Source of the DNA: Ignavibacteriales bacterium
GTDB lineage: Bacteria; Bacteroidota; Ignavibacteria; UBA10030
NCBI GenBank assembly: GCA_016218005.1
Contig: JACRFF010000298.1
Coordinates: 1-9,224, forward strand
Reading direction: 5' to 3'
DNA: 9,224 bases
Shown in pieces: positions 1 through 7,219 of the stretch. The notes under the pieces were generated by a model. The model was given only the letters and a program-made list of their open reading frames with translations, ran no database searches and was not told the DNA's origin. The stretch's first letter is position 1. The number at the start of each line of letters is the position of its first letter. The translations under genes were made by a program, and so were the position numbers.

Positions 1-75
1 AGAATGAACTACTCAAAAGTCATCCCCTTAGTAGATTACGTCGCAAAAACGATTGCACAAATGTTAGGACGTTAG
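1..75 (+). CDS. hrcA: HrcA heat-shock repressor, C-terminal end only
   Basis: The first 75 bases read in frame 1 as 24 codons plus a TAG stop, with the upstream part outside the window. The peptide contains NYSKVIPLVDYVAKTIAQML, which resembles the usual C-terminus of HrcA (a Y-x-x-V-I-x-L-V-D-Y pattern followed by a short helix). HrcA is the repressor that binds CIRCE operators and controls groE and dnaK/grpE-type operons. The hrcA-grpE-dnaJ order downstream is a classical arrangement and supports the call. The stop lies 9 nt before the grpE start, so the two are very probably co-transcribed. The operon promoter and any CIRCE element would lie upstream of the window. So few residues are visible that the call rests on the motif plus context. 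Confidence 0.72.
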   Translation, partial: RMNYSKVIPLVDYVAKTIAQMLGR

Positions 76-84
76 ATACGAAGT

Positions 85-663
85 ATGGAAGCGAAAGATA
101 AACAAGGAAACCAAGTGGCGGAACCCTCTGAAGCCGGCCCAAAACTCGTAGAACCGAAAGCCAACGGAAACGGCGGTGATCTGGCAAGTGCGGCCTCCGA
201 GGTCGAACAACAGCTTGCGCAGTACAAAGACATGCTTCTGCGGAAGGCAGCAGAGTTTGAGAATTACAAGCGGCGCTCAGAGCAAGAGGCAAGCAATATC
301 GTCAAGTTTGCCAATGAATCGCTCATCGAAGATATTTTGCCGATCGTGGACGACCTCGAGCGATCACTGAAGCACGGAAAGGAAAAGCCCGACTTCGACG
401 CTCTCTACAAGGGCATCGAGTTGATCTATCAAAAATTGCTGAAGATGTTAGAACAACGCGGGGTCAAACCGTTGGAGACGCTCGGTACGGAATTCAGCGT
501 TGAGTTGCACGATGCGTTGATGCAGTTGCCAACATCTGACGTTCCACCTCACACCGTGGTGGAAGAAGTAGAAAAAGGTTACAAGATGCACGAGAGAGTT
601 CTTCGACACGCAAAAGTGATCGTTTCTGCTGAACCACCTTCTCCGGAGGGGGCAGGTGATTGA
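85..663 (+). CDS. grpE: GrpE nucleotide exchange factor of DnaK
   Basis: A 192-residue protein, close to the usual 180-200 for GrpE. GrpE acts as a cytoplasmic homodimer that releases ADP from DnaK so that substrate can cycle. Residues 1-35 are a charged, low-complexity leader. Residues about 38-75 form the long heptad-like helix (EVEQQLAQYKDMLLRKAAEFENYKRR is split across this span). Residues 76-125 form the helical bundle. Residues 127-182 form the beta-wing with the family signature around VKPLETLGTEF and the HDALMQ and EVEKGYKMHERVLRHAKVIVS segments. The tail after 182 is short and acidic/proline-rich. It follows hrcA by 9 nt; no strong ribosome binding site is visible (a weak AGGA lies 15 nt upstream), which suggests coupling to hrcA translation. 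A neighbouring dnaJ supports the role. dnaK, the partner, is not adjacent. Confidence 0.96.
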   Translation: MEAKDKQGNQVAEPSEAGPKLVEPKANGNGGDLASAASEVEQQLAQYKDMLLRKAAEFENYKRRSEQEASNIVKFANESLIEDILPIVDDLERSLKHGKEKPDFDALYKGIELIYQKLLKMLEQRGVKPLETLGTEFSVELHDALMQLPTSDVPPHTVVEEVEKGYKMHERVLRHAKVIVSAEPPSPEGAGD

Positions 664-1932
<1,269 letters not shown>

Positions 1933-1933
<1 letters not shown>

Positions 1934-2358
1934 TGACACTCAAGCAGATCGCTGACCGGCTGGCATTGACGAGAACCGAGCGCCGCGTGATCTTGTTTCT
2001 CACAGCCACGATGCTCGCCGGAACCGGAATTCGATTATACCGGTCGGCCTATCCGGCTTCGCCGCGCTTCGACTATCGGGCCGCCGACAGCACGTTTGCC
2101 TCGTTGACTGCACACATCCAGAACGATGGCAATGAGCCGTCAAGGGCTTCAACACATATTTCCGGCAAACTGAATCTCAATACCGCCACGAAGGAAGAAT
2201 TAAACGCCTTGCCGGGAATCGGAGTGGTGACGGCAGAACGCATCTTGCAGTTACGAGATCAACTTGGTAAGTTCTCATCGTTGGATGAGCTTACACACGT
2301 CAAAGGCATCACGATCAAAAAGATAGAAAAGCTTCGACCTCTCATTATCGTCGAATAG
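1933..2358 (+). CDS. Membrane-anchored ComEA-like helix-hairpin-helix protein
   Basis: A 141-residue protein with three visible parts. Residues 1-17 are a short basic cytoplasmic start. Residues 18-34 are one hydrophobic segment (ILFLTATMLAGTGI) likely to be a membrane anchor. After a Ser/Thr/Asp-rich linker (about 40-78), residues 79-141 form a compact domain with two helix-hairpin-helix motifs: NALPGIGVVTAERIL (about 91-105) and a second around THVKGITIKKIEKL (121-134). The preceding LNLNTATKEEL is the typical ComEA entry sequence. ComEA-family proteins bind double-stranded DNA non-specifically outside the inner membrane during transformation, but many short homologues are uncharacterised. 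It overlaps dnaJ by one base, and AAGGA lies about 12 nt upstream. The following gene is PilM-like, so a link to a type IV pilus or DNA uptake is possible but not shown. Confidence 0.8.
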
Positions 2359-2369
2359 ACCGAGGCCTT

Positions 2370-3278
2370 ATGGGATCTTACCGTTCGCTTGGCGTTTCTT
2401 TCTACAACAGTTCATTGCAGCTTGCCGAGGTTGAGCACGGCAAGAAACAGAATATCACGGCGCTCGGCGAATTTTCCACTTCGCTTGCTTTCGAGCGAAT
2501 CGGCTCTTCTCTCACGCCGAAATCTCCCGAGACGGCGACGTTAGCCGACGACCTCAAATCGGCAATCAAAGAAGCGAAGGCTGACCCCGAAATGATATCG
2601 TTTGCCCTTCCAGCGCCAATCGTCTTCGCAACGATTTTACCGATGGACGCCGGATTAGGCAAAGTCGATCTACAGGGCTACTTGCAATGGGAACTCTCTC
2701 AATATTTTCCCGACGCCGGACCGAAAGAATTCGTCGTTGATTCTCACGCCCTGCCGACGAAGACGGTTGGAGTAAAGGATTCGTTTGCGGCAGGCGTCCA
2801 TCGGGGCACGGCGGGATTTGTTCAGGAGGTTGCGGCAGACTTGGGTTTGACGCTGCATCTTGTCGATATCGATCAGTTTGCAGCAGAGAAAACGTTGGCG
2901 ACAAACTATCCGCAGATTCTTGAACACGACATTGTGCTTTTCGGCTTGCGGGGAAATGCCATCGACGCCAGCGTTATCCACGAAGGACAAATGACCGATT
3001 ACCGCGCCTATCACAACTCTGACGCAAAGGAAGCGATTCGAAAGTATCTGAAATATTTGCACGACCGATATGCTTCCACTCCTGCCGGATTGCTTCTTCA
3101 CGGCATCGGCGTCAACCAAGAGTTAGTGGGAACATTGCGCGACGAAACCGGCATCAAGCAGACCGTTGCGCTGAATGCGCTTCGCCAGATTTCTGCCACT
3201 GACAAGGTGGCGAAAGCGTACGGTAAAGACAATGCCAAGTTCTGCGCTGCCATCGGATTGGCGCTCCGAGCAAAATGA
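2370..3278 (+). CDS. PilM-like actin-fold protein, nucleotide motifs degenerate
   Basis: A 302-residue soluble protein with no signal or membrane segment. PilM is a cytoplasmic actin/FtsA-like protein that binds the N-terminus of PilN in the type IV pilus or type II secretion inner-membrane platform. Supporting features are an N-terminal LGVSFYNSSLQLAEVE where PilM has its phosphate-1 strand-turn-strand, a central SFALPAPIVFATILPM resembling the PilM 'v-l-P' strand, and WELSQYFP matching the conserved E-x-x-x-x-x-P region. The end of the protein shows LLLHGIGVNQELVGTLRDETG followed by a final AAIGLALR, a typical PilM terminus. The canonical acidic residue of phosphate-1 (D-x-G-x-x-S) is absent, so ATP binding is doubtful. 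GAGG sits 4 nt before the ATG. The gene begins 11 nt after the comEA-like gene and overlaps rsmD by 4 nt (ATGA). pilN/pilO are not next to it, so a pilus role is inference. Confidence 0.6.
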   Translation: MGSYRSLGVSFYNSSLQLAEVEHGKKQNITALGEFSTSLAFERIGSSLTPKSPETATLADDLKSAIKEAKADPEMISFALPAPIVFATILPMDAGLGKVDLQGYLQWELSQYFPDAGPKEFVVDSHALPTKTVGVKDSFAAGVHRGTAGFVQEVAADLGLTLHLVDIDQFAAEKTLATNYPQILEHDIVLFGLRGNAIDASVIHEGQMTDYRAYHNSDAKEAIRKYLKYLHDRYASTPAGLLLHGIGVNQELVGTLRDETGIKQTVALNALRQISATDKVAKAYGKDNAKFCAAIGLALRAK

Positions 3279-3934
3279 GAATCATCGCCGGCACGATGCG
3301 CGGTCGGCAACTCGTGTCGGTCCGCAACCTCTCCATCCGCCCAACGACAGATCGCGCCAAGCAGACGATCTTCGACATTCTCACCAACCGCATCGACTTC
3401 CGTGGAATTCGCGTGCTTGATTTGTTTGCGGGCAGCGGAAGTTTGGGCCTCGAAGCGATCAGCCGCGGCGCAAAAAATGCAACGTTCGTGGAGAACTCGC
3501 GCAATTCTATTGAGGTGCTCAAAAAAAATATCCGCTCGCTAACGTGCGAAGACCGGTGCGAGGTCGCGCAAGCGGACGTCTTCTGGTACCTCAAACACAC
3601 CACGAGGCGATTCGACCTTGTCTTTGCCGACCCGCCGTACAAGTTGGATGCTATTGGTTCTATCCCGACTGCCGTCGCTCAAAGTTCCGTCCTTGCTGCC
3701 AACGGCTATCTGGTGATGGAACACAGCCGCGAATCCGTTATTGATTTAACGGAAACACAATACGACATTCTTCAGAAGCCGTTCGGGCAGACCACAGTGC
3801 TGATTCTCCGTGTGCCCGCCAGACCATTGTCGCCCGCCCGAACGACGCCCGCTCGAACGACGGAGTCGGGCGAGCAGTCGGGCGGGGGCTGGCTCATTCC
3901 GGCTTCAACGACACCACCAAAGGACACAGCATGA
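3275..3934 (+). CDS. rsmD: RsmD-type 16S rRNA (guanine966-N2)-methyltransferase with repeat-derived C-terminal tail
   Basis: RsmD transfers a methyl group from S-adenosylmethionine to N2 of G966 of 16S rRNA on the assembling 30S subunit. The 219-residue product begins with the family signature MRIIAGTMRGRQL and the RPTTDRAKQTIFDIL segment (22-36). The SAM-binding motif I is VLDLFAGSGSLGLEA (47-61), an acidic motif II contains FVEN (71-74), and the catalytic DPPY is at 119-122. The normal fold ends around FGQTTVLILR (residue 179). Residues 180-219 are an extra tail containing PARTTPARTT, encoded largely by a GC-rich palindromic repeat also found near the right end of the window. Typical homologues end near 180-200 residues, so the tail looks acquired. 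The stop overlaps coaD by 4 nt, and the coaD ribosome binding site lies inside the tail. The start overlaps the upstream gene by 4 nt. Confidence 0.93.
   Translation: MRIIAGTMRGRQLVSVRNLSIRPTTDRAKQTIFDILTNRIDFRGIRVLDLFAGSGSLGLEAISRGAKNATFVENSRNSIEVLKKNIRSLTCEDRCEVAQADVFWYLKHTTRRFDLVFADPPYKLDAIGSIPTAVAQSSVLAANGYLVMEHSRESVIDLTETQYDILQKPFGQTTVLILRVPARPLSPARTTPARTTESGEQSGGGWLIPASTTPPKDTA
3831..3886. repeat. GC-rich palindromic interspersed repeat inside rsmD, internally duplicated
   Basis: The block contains GCCCGCCCGAACGAC (3832-3846), immediately repeated with one mismatch as GCCCGCTCGAACGAC (3847-3861). It then continues with GG and AGTCGGGCGAGCAGTCGGG (3864-3882). The same element without the 15-bp duplication occurs at 9078-9113, where the last segment differs by one base. 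The arms can pair: CGCCCGA (3835-3841) with TCGGGCG (3866-3872, and again 3878-3884), and CCCGCCCGA (3833-3841) with TCGGGCGGG (3878-3886). The 15-bp duplication adds exactly five codons, so the rsmD frame survives and gives the peptide PARTTPARTT. It reads as a member of a dispersed palindromic repeat family that has entered a gene end. Confidence 0.8.
3919..3924 (+). promoter_or_regulatory. Ribosome binding site of coaD within the rsmD tail
   Basis: AAAGGA lies 6 nt before the coaD ATG and is a good Shine-Dalgarno match. It falls inside the extra C-terminal tail of rsmD, about 30 nt downstream of the palindromic repeat. The repeat therefore stopped short of the coaD translation signal. Confidence 0.7.
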
Positions 3935-4455
3935 AAATCGCCATTTATCCCGGCACATTCGACCCGGTCACGTACGGGCATCTCGATATTCTCGAGCGCG
4001 CTCTGAAGCTGTTTGACAAAGTGGTGATCGCGATTGCCCACAACTCGTCCAAGAATCCACTGTTCACCGAAAAGGAGCGTCTTGAATTGCTCCGGCTTGC
4101 TACGAAGAACTATGAAAACGTGGAGGTGGGTTCATTCGGCGGCCTGTTGGTAGATTATGCGAAGAAACGCGGGGCAACCACCATCATTCGCGGCTTGAGG
4201 GCTATTTCGGACTTTGAGTACGAATTCCAAATGGCGTTAATGAATCGCGCTTTGAACGAAAGCGTCGAGACGGTGTTCTTGATGCCGAAAGAAGAACTCA
4301 CGTATCTCAACTCGACGATCATCAGAAACATTGCGCAGCTTCACGGCAGAGTTTCTCAATTCGTTCCTCCGCTTGTGGCAAAAGCGCTCGAGCAGAAAGT
4401 CAGATCCCTGAAACGACCGGCGCTGAAACCGTTGGCGCGGAAGAAAAAAAAATAA
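3931..4455 (+). CDS. coaD: Phosphopantetheine adenylyltransferase (CoaD)
   Basis: CoaD catalyses the fourth step of coenzyme A synthesis: 4'-phosphopantetheine plus ATP gives dephospho-CoA plus pyrophosphate, in the cytoplasm. The 174-residue protein opens with AIYPGTFDPVTYGHLDI (4-20), the nucleotidyltransferase signature with T9 and the GH motif (H17 in the family's catalytic position). Further family segments are GGLLVDYAKKRGATTIIRGLR (split around 80-90, with the RGLR motif at 87-90), DFEYEFQMALMNR (104-116), and YLNSTIIRNIAQLHG (135-149), the C-terminal ATP-binding motif. Usual length is about 160 residues; the extra C-terminal stretch is very basic (ends in ARKKKK) and probably unstructured. 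The start overlaps the rsmD stop by 4 nt (ATGA) and has a good ribosome binding site. rsmD-coaD pairing is a widespread gene neighbourhood. Confidence 0.97.
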   Translation: MKIAIYPGTFDPVTYGHLDILERALKLFDKVVIAIAHNSSKNPLFTEKERLELLRLATKNYENVEVGSFGGLLVDYAKKRGATTIIRGLRAISDFEYEFQMALMNRALNESVETVFLMPKEELTYLNSTIIRNIAQLHGRVSQFVPPLVAKALEQKVRSLKRPALKPLARKKKK

Positions 4456-4472
4456 CTACCGTTTCGATATAG

Positions 4473-4500
4473 ACCTTCGAAGGATTGAGGCCTTCGAAGT
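4473..4500. repeat. Inverted repeat between coaD and the aminotransferase gene
   Basis: ACCTTCGAAGG (4473-4483) and CCTTCGAAGT (4491-4500) are separated by 7 nt and can pair to form a stem of about ten base pairs with a single bulge. Each arm is itself nearly self-complementary (CCTTCGAAGG). No run of T follows, so it does not look like a Rho-independent terminator. It may be an mRNA-processing or stability hairpin, or a protein-binding palindrome. It shares the CCTTCG core with the array at the right end of the window but is otherwise different. Confidence 0.5.
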
Positions 4501-4513
4501 ATTGCAATTTGAA

Positions 4514-4521
4514 AGAGAGGA
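4514..4521 (+). promoter_or_regulatory. Ribosome binding site of the aminotransferase gene
   Basis: AGAGAGGA lies 9 nt upstream of the ATG at 4531. It is purine-rich with a clear GAGG core and supports that start, which also matches the normal N-terminus of the family. Confidence 0.6.
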
Positions 4522-4530
4522 ACATACAGT

Positions 4531-5709
4531 ATGCTGACGTTATCTCGAAAAGTCGCTTCACTCAAGCCTTCTGCCACGCTCACGCTCTTTGCGCGCGCCA
4601 AAGCAATGATGGCAAAAGGCATCGACGTGGTGAGCCTGACCGCCGGTGAACCGGATTTTCCCACACCGGAGCCGATAAAGCAAGCTGCCATCAAAGCCAT
4701 ACAGGAAAACTTCACGAAGTACACGCCCAATCAAGGCATCCCCAAGTTGCTTGAGGTGGTGGCGGAGAAATTCCGCAGGGAAAACAATCTCTTCTTCGAC
4801 CCGTCGCAAATTCTCGTTTCGCACGGCGCCAAGCATTCGCTCTTCAACGCCATTCAGGCGGTATGCAATCCGGGAGACGAGGTAATCATCCCCGCACCCT
4901 ATTGGGTCAGCCACCCGGAAATGGTGAAGCTTGCCGGAGCCAAAGTGGTAGTCGTGGAGACCTCGCCCAAGAATCAGTTCAAGATTACGCCAACGCAGCT
5001 GAAGAAAGCAATCACAAACAAGACGAAGATGTTCATCTTCTGTTCGCCGTCGAATCCCACCGGCGCGGTATATTCAGTGGAAGAGATTTCAGCGCTTGCG
5101 CGCGTCGTAGAAAAATCCGGGCTGTACGTCCTCTCCGATGAAATCTATGAGAAGGTGGTGTACGAACAGAACGTGCACTTCAGCATCGGCTCCATCGAGT
5201 CAATCCGCGACAAGGTCATCACGGTCAACGGCGTCTCGAAGGCCTACGCCATGACCGGCTGGCGCATCGGTTATATGGGCGGACCCAAAGCCATCATTGC
5301 CGCCGCAGAAAAAATTCAAGGCCAGATGACGTCAAACGCTGCCAGCATCTCTCAGCGCGCTGCGCTGGCGGCGTTGCAACTCGATCTTTCTGCCGAATTG
5401 CAGGTCATGGTAAACGAATTTGACCGGCGGCGGCGCTACTTATCGGCAGAGTTTGACAAGTTAGGCATCGAGTATATCTATCCGGCCGGAGCGTTCTATC
5501 TTTTCTTCAACGCCAAGAAATTTTTGAAAGGAGGCCTCCGGACGGACGACGCGCTCTGCGAGCATCTCTTGCTGAAACACAACGTGGCGATGGTGCCGGG
5601 CAGTGGTTTTGGTGCATCGGGTTGGATGCGCATTTCGTACGCCTGCTCGATGCAGGAGTTGGAGAAAGCGGTCGCGCGGCTTCAACCAGCCTTTGATGCA
5701 CTGCGATAA
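4531..5709 (+). CDS. Class I (subgroup Ib) PLP-dependent aminotransferase, aspartate or prephenate type
   Basis: A 392-residue fold-type I aminotransferase that moves an amino group between a dicarboxylic amino acid and a 2-oxo acid using pyridoxal phosphate. Visible family marks are SLTAGEPDFPTP near the N-terminus, the YTPNQGIPKLLEVVA segment, PSNPTG with N175, DEIY with D203 (pyridine-N contact) and Y206, the Schiff-base lysine K237 in SKAYAMTGWRIGY, and R367 in WMRISYA, which binds the substrate alpha-carboxylate. Length and motifs match subgroup Ib aspartate aminotransferases; some members of this subgroup also transaminate prephenate to arogenate. TyrA and DAHP synthase genes lie just downstream on the opposite strand, which keeps an aromatic role open. 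Sequence alone does not fix the substrate. It is followed 19 nt later by an fmdB-type gene. Confidence 0.93.
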   Translation: MLTLSRKVASLKPSATLTLFARAKAMMAKGIDVVSLTAGEPDFPTPEPIKQAAIKAIQENFTKYTPNQGIPKLLEVVAEKFRRENNLFFDPSQILVSHGAKHSLFNAIQAVCNPGDEVIIPAPYWVSHPEMVKLAGAKVVVVETSPKNQFKITPTQLKKAITNKTKMFIFCSPSNPTGAVYSVEEISALARVVEKSGLYVLSDEIYEKVVYEQNVHFSIGSIESIRDKVITVNGVSKAYAMTGWRIGYMGGPKAIIAAAEKIQGQMTSNAASISQRAALAALQLDLSAELQVMVNEFDRRRRYLSAEFDKLGIEYIYPAGAFYLFFNAKKFLKGGLRTDDALCEHLLLKHNVAMVPGSGFGASGWMRISYACSMQELEKAVARLQPAFDALR

Positions 5710-5728
5710 GAAAGAATCGAGATACGCC

Positions 5729-6025
5729 ATGCCCACGTACGACTATCACTGTAAAAAGTGCGATTACACGTTTGAAGAATTTCAGCCTATGACGGCAGAT
5801 GTGCTAACGGTGTGTCCAAAATGCGGGCAAGCGTCGTTGCGACGGTTGTTCGGCGTCGGGGCGGGAATGGTGTTCAAAGGAAGCGGGTTCTATCTGACGG
5901 ACTACAAAAACTCCGGCAGCAATTCCCCTTCGACCAAAGAGTCAACGCCTGCGACAAAACCTGAGTCAAAGAGCGCCGATTCTTCATCTCCCCCTCCCAA
6001 ACCTTCGACTGACAAGAAAAAATAG
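5729..6025 (+). CDS. FmdB-family small zinc-ribbon protein
   Basis: A 98-residue protein starting at the ATG that gives MPTYDYHCKKC, the near-invariant N-terminus of the FmdB/CxxC_CxxC_SSSS family. The open frame extends upstream into the aminotransferase gene, but that extension has no family match. Two CxxC pairs, C8/C11 and C29/C32, should bind one zinc ion. The ribbon ends near residue 40 and is followed by the family-typical segment around GSGFYLTDYKNS (about 50-62). A Ser/Pro/Thr/Lys-rich, probably disordered tail runs from about 63 to 98. The name comes from a putative regulator of formamidase in Methylophilus; the molecular role in most bacteria is unknown, so no function is assigned. 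It is the last gene of the + strand run, and its ribosome binding site is weak. Confidence 0.85.
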   Translation: MPTYDYHCKKCDYTFEEFQPMTADVLTVCPKCGQASLRRLFGVGAGMVFKGSGFYLTDYKNSGSNSPSTKESTPATKPESKSADSSSPPPKPSTDKKK

Positions 6026-6038
6026 TTCGGCATTACCC

Positions 6039-7133
6039 TTAGCTTGCAACTTCGAATCCCGACTTTTCCAAAATCCGCTTGGCAAAATCTTTTTCGGCAT
6101 CGTTTGCAAACGAGAGCCGGAAGGTGCCGCCGGTGCCTTCGCGCACCTTCACCACTTCGATATCCTTGATGTTCAATTCGGATTCACCGAGCAACGAAGT
6201 AATCTTTGCTAATTGTCCCGGCTTATCCTTGACGAACACAAAAATATCGCTCAGCGGGTAAAGAAAACCTTTCATGGTTTTTGGAATCCGGATGCGCAGG
6301 GCGCGTGATGAGGTAAATTCGCTTTCGAGCTGATCCGGTTGAGATTTGATAGATTTTCTGTACGACTCTAATTCCTCGATGAACATTTTCAGGGCGGCAT
6401 CGATTTCGACGGCGTTGGATTGCAGGATGTCTTTCCAGATATCAAACTTGCTTGAGGCAATGCGCGTGAGATCGCGAAAGCCCCCTGCGGCAAGGTTGAG
6501 ATGCTTTGCCGCCTCCTCGTGTTTCTTTCCCACCACATTCATCAATGCCACGGCCGTGAGTTGCGGCAAATGACTGACCGCAGAGGCGACTCGGTCGTGC
6601 ACCTTCGCATCAAGCACCATGACGCGAGCGCCAAGCGCGTGCAGGAAATCTGCCAGACGTTGAAGCTTGTCGCGGTGCGTCGTTGAGACCGGCGTGAGCA
6701 CATACACGGCATTCTCGAACAACAACGGATGCGCGGCATCAATGCCGGTAAGCTCGACTCCTGCCATCGGGTGCCCGCCGATAAAATTGCCGTGTGGAAA
6801 AATTCTCGCGGCCGTTGCAACAATTTCGCTCTTCACGCTTCCTACGTCTGTCACGATAGTATCAGGCGAGACGTGAGGCGCAAGCCATGGCAACTGCCGG
6901 ACAATCTCGTTGATGGGCATCGCCAGTAGAACCATGTCGGATGCCGCAGCCTCAGCAAGTGTTGAAGCTGCGGCGTCGATCGCTTTACGTTGGAGCGCTC
7001 GCCGGAGAACCGAAGGTTTGTCGAATCCAATCACGCGCGAGTGGCGAAAGCGTTTCTTGATTGCCAGCCCGAACGACCCGCCGATCAATCCAACACCGAC
7101 AATGGAAATAGATTTGAAGTGGGGAGCTGTCAT
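6039..7133 (-). CDS. tyrA: Prephenate dehydrogenase (TyrA type) with C-terminal ACT domain
   Basis: TyrA oxidises and decarboxylates prephenate to 4-hydroxyphenylpyruvate (or arogenate to tyrosine), using NAD(P)+, in tyrosine synthesis. From the ATG at 7133 the protein has 364 residues. The Rossmann motif GVGLIGGSFG is at 13-22, and DVGSVK (96-101) and GGHPMAG (119-125) are conserved in the family. SHLPQ (187-191) carries the likely catalytic histidine H188. The helical dimerisation domain spans about 175-285, and an ACT domain occupies about 294-362 (IFVFVKDKPGQLAKI and NIKDIEVVKV), the usual site for amino-acid feedback control. The frame is open to a TTG at 7178, adding 15 residues. The ATG is preferred because it puts the Rossmann strand at the usual distance; neither start has a strong ribosome binding site. 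It follows the DAHP synthase gene by 86 nt on the same strand. Confidence 0.92.
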   Translation of the reverse strand: MTAPHFKSISIVGVGLIGGSFGLAIKKRFRHSRVIGFDKPSVLRRALQRKAIDAAASTLAEAAASDMVLLAMPINEIVRQLPWLAPHVSPDTIVTDVGSVKSEIVATAARIFPHGNFIGGHPMAGVELTGIDAAHPLLFENAVYVLTPVSTTHRDKLQRLADFLHALGARVMVLDAKVHDRVASAVSHLPQLTAVALMNVVGKKHEEAAKHLNLAAGGFRDLTRIASSKFDIWKDILQSNAVEIDAALKMFIEELESYRKSIKSQPDQLESEFTSSRALRIRIPKTMKGFLYPLSDIFVFVKDKPGQLAKITSLLGESELNIKDIEVVKVREGTGGTFRLSFANDAEKDFAKRILEKSGFEVAS

Positions 7134-7219
7134 GGAACTTGTTGCACGAGAAATTGCGCGCAGGTACAGTTGAATCAACTATCGCAAATTTCGATGAGCG
7201 TGAACGAATGTCGCCAACA

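Noticed and set aside
3831..3886. Rho-independent terminator at the end of rsmD
   Set aside because: The GC-rich stem is followed by GGGGGCTGG and not by a T-run, it is inside the coding frame, and coaD overlaps the rsmD stop.
5603..5728. N-terminal extension of the FmdB-type protein into the aminotransferase gene
   Set aside because: The 42 extra codons overlap the aminotransferase in another frame, and the family always starts at MPxYxYxC, which matches the ATG at 5729.
7134..7178. Fifteen-residue N-terminal extension of TyrA from a TTG
   Set aside because: No ribosome binding site, and the Rossmann strand would start unusually late; the ATG at 7133 fits the family better, though this is not certain.
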